Shown in pieces: positions 1 through 8,053 of a stretch of 64,000 nucleotides of DNA (its first letter is position 1; each line of letters begins with the position of its first letter). The notes under the pieces are model-generated. The model did not search any database. It had not been told where the DNA came from and was given only the letters and a program-made list of their open reading frames with translations. Source of the DNA: Trissonchulus latispiculum (Eukaryota; Nematoda; Enoplea; Enoplida; Ironidae); contig JASAND010016564.1 in assembly GCA_030248195.1 (NCBI GenBank), positions 1 through 64,000 of the forward strand, read 5' to 3'. Position numbers and translations under genes: made by a program.

Positions 1-1065
1 AATTTGGATAATGCTTCTTTAGCAGATAAATTGGAGTTTGTCTCTCAGCATTTTCGCATTGTCGCAACACGCGGGGGTTCAGAACATTCCCCTCCGCGGG
101 TTCAGCAGGTTTCCCCTGCGCAATTGCGGCGAATGGCGCAGCACGATCATCTAGTTGAAGATTCTGACGTTTTTGCTCCGGGGTTAGCTCGGGTGAGGTC
201 ATGCTCACCCCCTCCCCCATCCTCCCCCTCTTCACTTGATCCTGAAACTATTGAAACCTTGCGAGATTTGAATTTGTCTAGTAGCCGGGGTGAATTTTTA
301 GACCCTACAGCTTCGAAAGTTTTTTCTCCCAAAAAAGTTCGTTTTCTTTTTGCGGAACCTTTGTTTCATTTTGATCCTACAACAATGTTCCTTCCCCCTA
401 TTGGGAGCGATATTCCGATGTTTCCTTTTAATTTAGATGACTATCAGGTTTGGCTCCGGTGTCGACACGCTAACGAACGTTTTTGTTTGGCCTTTCCTGA
501 ACGTAACCCGGAGCCGTTCCAGGAGCGACCCTTGTCGGTTCCTACAAAAAGGGCTCTGGCTAATCCTTATGGGTCCCCCTCATTTAGGGACACTTTCGGA
601 TTCGAACCCCTTCTCCCCCCGGTGGGTCTTGTTCCCCCCTTTGCTCCGGAGCAGGAGCGTCATCTGGAGGATCGTGCTCGTTATTTGTGGCAGTTGGCTG
701 TATATCGTAGGGATTTTCCGGACACTTTACCGGAATCTGCTTTTTCTTCTTTACCCGATTTATTGTCTGCTATACATCGGCGTATGTACGTGATTACAAA
801 CCCAGACAAGCCACAATCGGTTCCGCATCCAGTACATCCGGCGGTAGCCGCACGATCTGTTCCGCCCACTGCTTTTCGACCAGTTTCGGTGGGATGTCAT
901 TCCAAATCGGCACGCAAACGCCTCCGTTTGGCAGCTATTCACCCAATGATTCATTATGCTCCGGATCTGTGGTATGAGATTGAGCTAGTATGGAATCGCA
1001 TTGAGCAGAGCCTTCAAAGATGGCGAGACGAAGGCTATCTCGACTCATCGGAGGAGTCATCATAA
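1..1065 (+). CDS. ORF1 of the retroelement, 5'-truncated by window edge
   Basis: Open from the first base, so the start lies upstream; about 354 codons are visible, stop TAA at 1063-1065. The product is Pro/Ser-rich with no signal peptide or membrane segment. The C-terminal third has a PHPVHP block (823-840), a basic KRLRL stretch, a P-x-x-HYAP segment and a helical WYEIELVWNRIEQSLQRW tail ending in acidic residues. The same order of blocks (PHPVHP, KR-H-R, YYDP, helix) recurs in ORF2, which suggests the two are diverged duplicates. I do not recognise a known domain; a structural or nucleic-acid-binding role is only a guess. It is followed by 169 bp of T-rich spacer before ORF2. Confidence 0.6.
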   Translation, partial: NLDNASLADKLEFVSQHFRIVATRGGSEHSPPRVQQVSPAQLRRMAQHDHLVEDSDVFAPGLARVRSCSPPPPSSPSSLDPETIETLRDLNLSSSRGEFLDPTASKVFSPKKVRFLFAEPLFHFDPTTMFLPPIGSDIPMFPFNLDDYQVWLRCRHANERFCLAFPERNPEPFQERPLSVPTKRALANPYGSPSFRDTFGFEPLLPPVGLVPPFAPEQERHLEDRARYLWQLAVYRRDFPDTLPESAFSSLPDLLSAIHRRMYVITNPDKPQSVPHPVHPAVAARSVPPTAFRPVSVGCHSKSARKRLRLAAIHPMIHYAPDLWYEIELVWNRIEQSLQRWRDEGYLDSSEESS

Positions 1066-1234
1066 ATTCTTTTCCTCTTTCTTGTGGTTTTTGTTATATT
1101 CTCTCCTTTTTGCATTTTAGATTACTTCATTCTTCCTTTTGTACGCCCTGTCTTCTTTTCTCTTTCTGCTTGGTTTTTAGGTTAGTTTTGTTTCATTCAT
1201 TTTTTCTCATTTAATTAGAATTGTGTCTTTCTTT

Positions 1235-2266
1235 ATGGCAGAAAAGATTTCCCCCTCTTCTGATGAGGATGACTATGTCGTTCGAAGCTATCAAGTTGTT
1301 CGATCTGAGCCATCAGAACCTGTGGGTAACCCGGTTACGTATGAAGATTTCGCCCGGATCGCTAGTTCTATGCAGTTACAGGAAATTCCTCCTCCTACGT
1401 CTCAACAGTCAGTGGGAAGAGCGGGCCTAGATTTTTCTTTTCAGGGAGCTTCGGGCGGGAGTCCTAAAAAGCCTAAAGTGCAGTCAAAAAAGTCCAGGAA
1501 AAGGCAGGGTCGCCCCTTTACTTATGCACATTTTGATCAAATTCCTCAAAATATAAATTTGGGGGCTGCAAGTTCTTCTTTACTGGACGAACAGGAAGAT
1601 ATTTCGGTTTCATCGTTTGTTCTGCCTTCGGGGGCGTCGGGTATCCATGCTAGCGACCTCGCCGCAATGGAAACTTTGTTTTCGGATTTACCATATGATA
1701 ACCCGCAAACTGCAGAGGAGGTGGCTATAACGTCACAGCGTTTTCAACTCTTGCAAGAATATGCGCGTTTTCGTCAACACATGTCAACTCATACGCACGA
1801 CATGCAACGTGTCGCCGCCTCTCCTCAGCAGTTGCTTCAGCAACATATTCGGCGCCTCGAGGCGGCTGATCGGGCTCGACAACCGAAATATCTTCCTCAT
1901 CCGGTTCATCCTTTGATGCTTCCTAGAATTGCAGAGACTCTTATTTTAATGGCGGAACCACTTTCTCCCGTAGCTTCTTCTCATAAGCGACACCGTATAG
2001 TCATGTCTCCCCCTACTGTTTATTATGATCCGATTATGCCTTTCAACGATCAATTTCTTGAGTTGTGTCGACTTAAGGCAGCTATGGTTCGTATGCTAGA
2101 ATCGGCGCCTCCGGTTCTTTCGATGGCACATCATGATCCCTGCCGTCATTATTTTTCTGCTCCGATTCGATACCTTCCAAATTCTTTTCACAATTCTAGT
2201 TTTCTGCCTCGTTTTACTGAATATAATTCTTTATTTCAGGTGGCCACAGGTCTTGATTTTCTGTAA
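1235..2266 (+). CDS. ORF2 of the retroelement, ORF1-related unknown protein
   Basis: 343 codons from the ATG at 1235; the frame is open a few codons further, but only to a GTG, so I chose the ATG. The N-terminus is acidic (SSDEDDY). A Lys/Arg cluster around residues 75-95 (KKPKVQSKKSRKRQGR) looks like a nuclear localisation or nucleic-acid-binding patch. A glutamine-rich helical stretch precedes PHPVHP (1895-1912), then a KRHR cluster and a YYDP block matching ORF1 in order. TYEDF and TYAHF segments recur within the protein. No enzyme motif is recognised. A strong pyrimidine-rich acceptor-like site (TTGGTTTTTAG, about 1172-1182) lies upstream, compatible with a spliced subgenomic mRNA; that is inference. 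Confidence 0.6.
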   Translation: MAEKISPSSDEDDYVVRSYQVVRSEPSEPVGNPVTYEDFARIASSMQLQEIPPPTSQQSVGRAGLDFSFQGASGGSPKKPKVQSKKSRKRQGRPFTYAHFDQIPQNINLGAASSSLLDEQEDISVSSFVLPSGASGIHASDLAAMETLFSDLPYDNPQTAEEVAITSQRFQLLQEYARFRQHMSTHTHDMQRVAASPQQLLQQHIRRLEAADRARQPKYLPHPVHPLMLPRIAETLILMAEPLSPVASSHKRHRIVMSPPTVYYDPIMPFNDQFLELCRLKAAMVRMLESAPPVLSMAHHDPCRHYFSAPIRYLPNSFHNSSFLPRFTEYNSLFQVATGLDFL

Positions 2267-2882
2267 TTTGCTTCTTGGTATTTTTCTACTTTATACTTGA
2301 CTTTTCTACTCTAATTTTCTTTTCTGATCACTAAAAATATTTTATTAAAAATTTCATCTTTGCTTCTAAATTTTGGTTTCCCTTTCCCTGTTTTCTTGAT
2401 ATTTTGTTCTGATTCCATATACACGTGGGCTGTCCCACTATCTTGCATAGCAGCGCTCCTAACATACATACGTACACATCTTAATGGGCTTTGTGTACGT
2501 AACATCTCAACAGGCCTTACATATGTATACACATTTCAATGGTCTTCTTTTCTACTTCACTACTGCACAACACGCCGCTCGTGTCATCACTATACGTATA
2601 CATTGCGGAGGAGCTCTACTCTCCTGTTTTGTTTTATGTTTGCACTTATTGTTTAGGTTCCTTTGGGCTCCTTCTGGTGCTGGTTCTGCTTTCCTGTCCT
2701 TTTGGCCTGGTAACAAAATTCTGCTGGATCATTTTCACAGGTCGTTTCCTTCTTAGCTAGATTCTTCTTTTACTTTTGATGGGATTTTGATGTAAAATTG
2801 TTTTAATTTTCATTTCTTAGTTTTCTGAGAAAATTTTGGTGTTTTCTTGAGTTTAAATTTAACGTTGACCTTTCTGCGAAAA
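2267..2882 (+). other. T-rich inter-ORF spacer of the retroelement
   Basis: About 615 bp strongly T-biased on the + strand without a convincing ORF; the short ORFs in it have no protein-like composition. It contains acceptor-like sites such as TTTCAG at the end of ORF2 and TTTTCACAG near 2740, just ahead of ORF3. The same U-rich texture separates ORF1 from ORF2 and follows ORF4, which fits splice acceptors of alternatively spliced RNAs, but no transcript evidence is available here. Confidence 0.4.
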
Positions 2883-5117
2883 ATGTCTCGTAAGACTTCA
2901 AAAAATGATTCTGATGTTGTGAAACGTTCTGTGCGCGCTGTACGTACGCAATTGGAAAATGTTGGGGGTAACTGGCGTGATTTGCAGCCTCAAAGTGGGG
3001 CGGCTGTCGCTCAGTCGTCTGAAGAGGACAGACCGGAACCTTTAGAGCTTCCGGAGGATTTTGGGGGTGATGCTATCCCGTTCATCTCGCGTGATACTCT
3101 TTTGAAAAATCTGTCAGAACACCCCCCAGAATTTTTTACTTTCCGCGATCAAATTGATCATTCTCAGTACTCGGCATACATTCGCCATATTTCTCAGAAA
3201 ACGGGGTTTCCCCATTCTTTAGCAAAGGCCACTACTGTAGTTACATCAATCGAGCAGCTGATCCGGTCTGTCCCTCTTTGGGTTGAGGCTGCTGAGAAGG
3301 CGGGTTTTTTGGCATGGGATCTGGAAGGGACATCGGCCAGAGCTTTTATGGGGCTTCCTCCCCAGCGTACCCTCTCCCTGATTCAAATTGCTGTCCCTTA
3401 CCCGGAAAAACTGCATTTGTTTCGCTCTCAGCTTGATCAAGTCCATCCGACAAATCCGAAACAGGACCCTATTTCGGTGGGTATCTATTTGATCCCACTG
3501 TACGTGTTATTTTTTCAATATCCCTCTTGGGAATATTTTCAGTATTTGTTAGCCCCCCTTTTCTACAACATTTCCTACCCCCTGTTAGGCTTGAACCCTC
3601 TGGCCGATGTCCGGCGCTTGTTAGGGGCTTTGGGCATTGATGCCCGCCATTCTGCCACAGATCTTGCGTATCTGGGGCGCCGGGTCATTGCGCGTCTTTC
3701 GGATCATCCTATGCAGCAGTGGTCTCCAGTTGATACCAGAGGCCCGTATCCGTGGCGCGATGAGCATAACCAGCAGATTCCTCCACCGTCGCGCAAACGT
3801 GTGGATATTCCACTTTCATGGTATCAGAAAGAAATTTTGCAGTATCCACAAAACATGTGTAAGGCAGCCTCGTGCAGGGGCCTTCACCCGTTTCCAACAT
3901 TGTCGGAACTGCGTTATGGGGCAACAGATGTCCGGGATGTTATCCTGGCAGTGCAGCGATACATCCACTTCGATCAGGATTTTGGAGTTTCCGAATTTCA
4001 GTGGCTACGGACTTATAAGGCCCTTACTGTTTGTTCAAGCCCTGATACCATTAAGTGCCTCAGGAACTGTTTGGGGGAATCTGTTCAACCAGCATCAGTG
4101 ACGAAATCAGAAATGGAACAGGACCAGCCTGGGACATCGCAGGCAACCAAATCGGTGTCGGCTAAGTCTTCCAAATACGATTTGACTACCACGGGTAAAT
4201 TTACCCCACCTTCTCTTCTTCCGGGGGTCTATGCTTTGTCATATCTCCCAGATCCGTCGCTTGTTCCGGGCGCAACTCCTACTACTATCTGGAAGCCAAT
4301 GCTTATTTCGCGTCCGGAGCGCCCGCCTACACAGCCCATGCCTCATCATGATTGGACGGCATATGCATTGTGGGTCTCAGCTTACTCGAGACCAACGCCT
4401 ACGAGACTGCGTAGCGACAGCTCTGAGTCCATTCCTAGTCGTTCTTCTAGGGCAACTAGGGCTGCGGCGAGCGCGGCGGCGGATCAGGAAGAAGAGGAGG
4501 CTGCATTTGAACAGCAGGAGGAACCAGAAGGTATTGTGGTGGACACGAGCGCAGTAAAGCGAGCACGTTTGGCAGGATCCCTTGACCAGGAGGTCGCTCT
4601 TCTACAACGGCTGCCGGCAGCTGACGCGGTCACGGCAAATTTGTCCATCGGTGCAGAAGAGGTAGTAGATAATAGTGGGTCCACGGAGGCTTCGTTGGGA
4701 TTCCGGTCACCGCCTGGGCCGAGGGTGGAAGTGAGGGGGGTCGACCCCGCCTTCTCGTCCTCGCCTGGGGCTCCTACCACCGTGTTCGGGGCGGACCCCG
4801 CCGGTGTGGAGTCAGGTGATTCGGTTTCCCATACGCCCTCCGGTCCGGCGCATATACTCGTTCGGGGGCTGCGCGTTCTCGCTCCCCCCGGGGTCGTTTT
4901 CTTTCTCAGCCCAGTAGCCATCAGGGCATTAGACGTGGTGTCGGGCGCGGTGATTTCTCGGCTCTTGATACAAATAGGCCAGTTACTCGTCAGCATCAGG
5001 CGCGTTTGGCGCAACAGGACGTTTCTTCAGGGATTGAAATCGATACGACGCCCTCTGCGGCAGATCAGGCGTTTCTTTCAGGTGATTCTGGCCAACAACC
5101 ATCTCCGTCTACGGTGA
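2883..5117 (+). CDS. ORF3: protein with RNase D/WRN-like DEDDy 3'-5' exonuclease domain
   Basis: 744 codons from the ATG at 2883 (the frame is open 12 codons further without ATG). Residues about 125-360 match the three Exo motifs of the DnaQ-fold RNase D/WRN family: Exo I AWDLEG (D146, E148) followed by LSLIQIAVP; Exo II LNPLADVRRLL (D242); Exo III LRYGATDVRDV (Y345, D349), the Y-x3-D of the DEDDy subclass. All five expected metal-binding/catalytic positions are present, so activity on nucleic-acid 3' ends is plausible. The spacing between Exo I and Exo II is long. Residues about 400-560 are low complexity with an acidic EEEE run; the tail is Arg-rich. The last 300 nt overlap ORF4 in the -1 frame. 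Domain assignment is by motif reading only. Confidence 0.65.
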   Translation: MSRKTSKNDSDVVKRSVRAVRTQLENVGGNWRDLQPQSGAAVAQSSEEDRPEPLELPEDFGGDAIPFISRDTLLKNLSEHPPEFFTFRDQIDHSQYSAYIRHISQKTGFPHSLAKATTVVTSIEQLIRSVPLWVEAAEKAGFLAWDLEGTSARAFMGLPPQRTLSLIQIAVPYPEKLHLFRSQLDQVHPTNPKQDPISVGIYLIPLYVLFFQYPSWEYFQYLLAPLFYNISYPLLGLNPLADVRRLLGALGIDARHSATDLAYLGRRVIARLSDHPMQQWSPVDTRGPYPWRDEHNQQIPPPSRKRVDIPLSWYQKEILQYPQNMCKAASCRGLHPFPTLSELRYGATDVRDVILAVQRYIHFDQDFGVSEFQWLRTYKALTVCSSPDTIKCLRNCLGESVQPASVTKSEMEQDQPGTSQATKSVSAKSSKYDLTTTGKFTPPSLLPGVYALSYLPDPSLVPGATPTTIWKPMLISRPERPPTQPMPHHDWTAYALWVSAYSRPTPTRLRSDSSESIPSRSSRATRAAASAAADQEEEEAAFEQQEEPEGIVVDTSAVKRARLAGSLDQEVALLQRLPAADAVTANLSIGAEEVVDNSGSTEASLGFRSPPGPRVEVRGVDPAFSSSPGAPTTVFGADPAGVESGDSVSHTPSGPAHILVRGLRVLAPPGVVFFLSPVAIRALDVVSGAVISRLLIQIGQLLVSIRRVWRNRTFLQGLKSIRRPLRQIRRFFQVILANNHLRLR
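4820..5117 (+). other. -1 frame overlap of ORF3 and ORF4
   Basis: ORF4's frame opens after a TGA at 4817-4819 and overlaps ORF3 until 5117. ORF4 has no ATG before 5675, so it needs splicing, frameshifting or non-AUG initiation. I found no canonical X XXY YYZ slippery heptamer in the ORF3 frame. The acceptor ending at 4909 is the best visible solution. Confidence 0.55.
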
Positions 5118-8053
5118 TAGTGACTTTGGAGGAGCCTACCGAACTTTTAGGAACCGTGGACTCTTCTGTGCAAAGTTCGGGCACTGTTCCGATAAGTTCG
5201 GGCACTGTTCCGATAAGCTCGGGCACTGTTCCGATAGGTTCGGGCACTGTTCCGATAAGTTCGGGCACTGTCCCGTCTAGTTCGGGCACTGCTCCGACAA
5301 GTTCGGGCACTGCTCCGACAAGTTCGAGCACCGCTCCGACAAGTTCGGGCACTGTCCCGCCAAGTTCGGGCTCTGCCCCGATTAGTTCGGGCTCTGTCCC
5401 GATTAGTTCGGGCTCTGTTCCGGTTAGTTCGGGGTCTGTCCCGATCAGTTCGGGGACGTTTCCAACAAATTCGGGTCTCAGTGCGACAAGTTCGGGATCA
5501 CCACAGGTAAGTTCGGGCCCTTCAACATCTGGGCCTGCAACGACGTCTGGCATCTCTGCGGCGGTGGAAACGGCACAGCAAGGTTTGGGTGAACCACAGG
5601 TGGTTGTTTACAGTGTTGCGGCGGATCCACAGTATACGTTGACGCTAATTCCCGCTCCCACAAATGAGTTGGGAATGATTTTGTTGGCTGACTCATCTCC
5701 GGCGGGCTTTGGATTTTTCTCTTTTGACTGTACACCTTTCAGTGCTCCTGGAGTCTCTCGCCCGGGGTTGTGTCCTCCGATTTTAATCGAGGGTGCTAAT
5801 GTTGAACCTCCGCGCTTGCAGCAAGGCCCTCCGATGCAAACAGTTGCACAGTTAGCTCCTATTTGGTCTCGAGCTTTGCAGGAGGCGGGCTCTTCTGCTC
5901 GTCTTCCTCAACCGATTCAGGGGCTGGGCGCTATTCCGCACAGGGAGAGGCTTAATTTTGTGGATACGTTTTGGCAGCGTGTCCCTCCAGTGGGTACTCC
6001 GCTACAACTGGAATTGATTCCACTGTTGGGGCTTTCTGCAGCTGAGCTGCAAGAACGAGTTGGCCATCCTCCGCCTTTCTATGCTTTCGAGGTTGCGTAC
6101 CACACAGTGGGACAGGGAGACACCCAGGTGTTGGATCTGTTAAGGGTCCTCTTCCCGGGTGCCTTCGCTCCATCCCCTGTGCCAGGGGTGGAACATCCCA
6201 CGTTTGGTATGAATTTGTCGGCGGATCGTTCGCTATTTCAGTTGTCGCCTGCTCTACCTGGCGTATCGGCTTGGGAAGCGGGGATTCCATCTCGGTCCAC
6301 TTCTGTGGGCCCATTGGGGCATCAGCGACCCGCTGAGCCGGCGTCTCGGCCTGTTTTAATGGACGCCCAATGCCAAATTTCTTTTGCTACCACTCCACCT
6401 GTGGTTTCTGTTCAGCAAGTACCGCCGTTTCAGCCTCCGCAACCGATGCTACATCCACCAGCGGCGACCATTCAGTGGCCGGCCACTCATGTTTTGAACC
6501 CGGTCTATCACCGTGTCGTGACTGATTTGGTCTTGGCTGATTCCGACGTAGAGGGGTCTTCTACCTACTTGCATGCGGATTTGCCGAAGTACTTTGTCGA
6601 TCCTGAAGACACGGTCTTTGAAGGAAATCCGCCGGTTGCCAATCCTCGGGAAAGGCCACAGTTTTTGAACGGGGCTGACCCGTATTGTATCTACCCGGGG
6701 GAGGACCGGTATGGTCTCCCATCTGATAAGAAGGCGGGCACCCCACCTTTCTTGGGACCTCAGCCTTTAGATCCTTGGGTTCGTCAATCAGTGGCCGAGC
6801 TTCTGGCGGTTTCGGATCTTGCTGTTCCGTTTCGCCAGTATGCAGATCGGTATTGGCAATACGCGGAGCTTCCACCAGTTCAGGCTATTTCTGGCTGTTC
6901 GGCTTTAAATCCGTATTTTGTACATACGATTGCCTACTGGGACGATTGGCTTCGTGGGCAGGCAGCCCCATTTGCTGTTCCATGTACAGCGCTTGACGAG
7001 TATCTTGAGGAACTGAACCAGCTAATTCCGGGGGCGCATGTGTCGTTTGAAACGCACCCCACCCCTGTCCCTCTGGGGTACGACCAACTGCGTATCCAAC
7101 CCGAGCGTCCTGATTTTTGGCAGGCCACCTTGCGGTTGCCCCCTTTGGCTTGGGAAGGGGTCTTGGTTTTTCCGGGGATCGAGTTAGTTGGGAAAGCTGC
7201 GCTGGAATCGTGTGCCAAAGTGGCCGCAATCGCCCAGCTTTACCCGTTTTTCTATATTTATCCATCTTTGTTTCGGTTTCAGCCCCTGCGTAAAATGATT
7301 GAGACTTGGACGAAAAAATCAAAGTTTTTAGAGAAGAAGGTTCAGGCGGTTATTGAGGAGTCGCTTGCCCACGAAGCCATGCAGTCTGATCAGGCCAAAG
7401 ACTACGGCCCGGTGGTTCCATTTTTTGGGGAACATATGGTGGGATCTAATATGCATTATATTCCGGAAACCAATGAGCCGGGACACCGACCCTATTTAAA
7501 AGTCTATGGGCATGAACATCGTTTTTCTGAGGGTGGTTATCAACATCGTAAGACCGACTATTGGTTTTGTTTGCCCGAGCCTGCGCGCTACCTGGCCTCA
7601 CGGGGTTGCCCGTTTCAGGCTCTACAAGGTGCGAAGCATTATACCAGGGGCTGGTTCCACCATTCAGTTCCGTTTCGCCGTTTTTGGGAACATCCGAAAA
7701 TCCATGTGCGAGCATTTGTCATGCTCGAGGTAATTCGTGCAAAGGCTCAGGTTTGCCCATCGTATCGTGAATGGTTTGCATCGACGGGGGTTCGCATCAT
7801 TGCTGAGGCTTCTAATAATGAGTATTGGGGCATTGGCAAGTCACAAGCCATGCTCCAAAATATGGGGCCTCAGGATTACGCACATCTGTCGTGTTTGAAT
7901 CCTACTCCTGCGGCCCCCCACCAAAATTGGATGGGCAAACTGCACATGGTCTTGCGGAGCGAACTGTTTTCGGATCTACCAAATCTGGTTACGATAATGC
8001 GAGAAGACCACCGCCAACAGGAGGTCAGGGCGGCCGAGGCTAAGAACGTTTAG
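4910..8053 (+). CDS. ORF4: Ser-repeat protein with C-terminal NADAR (YbiA-like) domain
   Basis: The frame is open from 4820 to the stop TAG at 8051-8053, over 1,000 codons, but the first in-frame ATG is 5675. I start the feature at 4910 because a strong acceptor (TTTTCTTTCTCAG) ends at 4909 and Arg/Ser-rich coding-like sequence follows at once, suggesting a spliced-in start. Order: basic N-terminus; 21-bp-unit SSGTVPI repeats (5174-5530); Pro-rich middle; a Trp/Tyr/Pro-rich globular part; a helical region near 7290-7400; then at about 7494-7900 a NADAR-like block with FQALQGAKHY and EASNNEYWGIGK. NADAR proteins act on ADP-ribose-type compounds as N-glycosidases in known members. The acidic residue before the WG is Glu here, where many members have Asp. 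Function in the element is unknown. Confidence 0.6.
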   Translation, partial: PSSHQGIRRGVGRGDFSALDTNRPVTRQHQARLAQQDVSSGIEIDTTPSAADQAFLSGDSGQQPSPSTVIVTLEEPTELLGTVDSSVQSSGTVPISSGTVPISSGTVPIGSGTVPISSGTVPSSSGTAPTSSGTAPTSSSTAPTSSGTVPPSSGSAPISSGSVPISSGSVPVSSGSVPISSGTFPTNSGLSATSSGSPQVSSGPSTSGPATTSGISAAVETAQQGLGEPQVVVYSVAADPQYTLTLIPAPTNELGMILLADSSPAGFGFFSFDCTPFSAPGVSRPGLCPPILIEGANVEPPRLQQGPPMQTVAQLAPIWSRALQEAGSSARLPQPIQGLGAIPHRERLNFVDTFWQRVPPVGTPLQLELIPLLGLSAAELQERVGHPPPFYAFEVAYHTVGQGDTQVLDLLRVLFPGAFAPSPVPGVEHPTFGMNLSADRSLFQLSPALPGVSAWEAGIPSRSTSVGPLGHQRPAEPASRPVLMDAQCQISFATTPPVVSVQQVPPFQPPQPMLHPPAATIQWPATHVLNPVYHRVVTDLVLADSDVEGSSTYLHADLPKYFVDPEDTVFEGNPPVANPRERPQFLNGADPYCIYPGEDRYGLPSDKKAGTPPFLGPQPLDPWVRQSVAELLAVSDLAVPFRQYADRYWQYAELPPVQAISGCSALNPYFVHTIAYWDDWLRGQAAPFAVPCTALDEYLEELNQLIPGAHVSFETHPTPVPLGYDQLRIQPERPDFWQATLRLPPLAWEGVLVFPGIELVGKAALESCAKVAAIAQLYPFFYIYPSLFRFQPLRKMIETWTKKSKFLEKKVQAVIEESLAHEAMQSDQAKDYGPVVPFFGEHMVGSNMHYIPETNEPGHRPYLKVYGHEHRFSEGGYQHRKTDYWFCLPEPARYLASRGCPFQALQGAKHYTRGWFHHSVPFRRFWEHPKIHVRAFVMLEVIRAKAQVCPSYREWFASTGVRIIAEASNNEYWGIGKSQAMLQNMGPQDYAHLSCLNPTPAAPHQNWMGKLHMVLRSELFSDLPNLVTIMREDHRQQEVRAAEAKNV
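5174..5530 (+). repeat. 21-bp tandem repeat encoding SSGTVPI-type heptads
   Basis: About 17 units of 21 bp (consensus AGTTCGGGCACTGTTCCGAT plus one base) inside ORF4, giving a Ser/Thr/Gly/Pro-rich mucin-like tract. Units at the 5' end are nearly identical and decay toward the 3' end, where variants such as SSGSVPI and SSGTAPT form sub-blocks, indicating recent expansion by slippage. Confidence 0.9.

Noticed and set aside
4484..5014. 176-codon minus-strand ORF
   Set aside because: Antisense to the GC-rich low-complexity part of ORF3; no independent support.
4820..5117. Programmed -1 frameshift with a slippery heptamer
   Set aside because: No X XXY YYZ heptamer in the ORF3 frame; the TCCCCCC and TTTTCTTT runs do not fit the rule, and a good splice acceptor is present.
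5065..5553. 162-codon minus-strand ORF with E-L-I-G-T-V-P repeats
   Set aside because: It is the shadow of the 21-bp repeats in ORF4, whose period is a multiple of three and therefore opens all frames.
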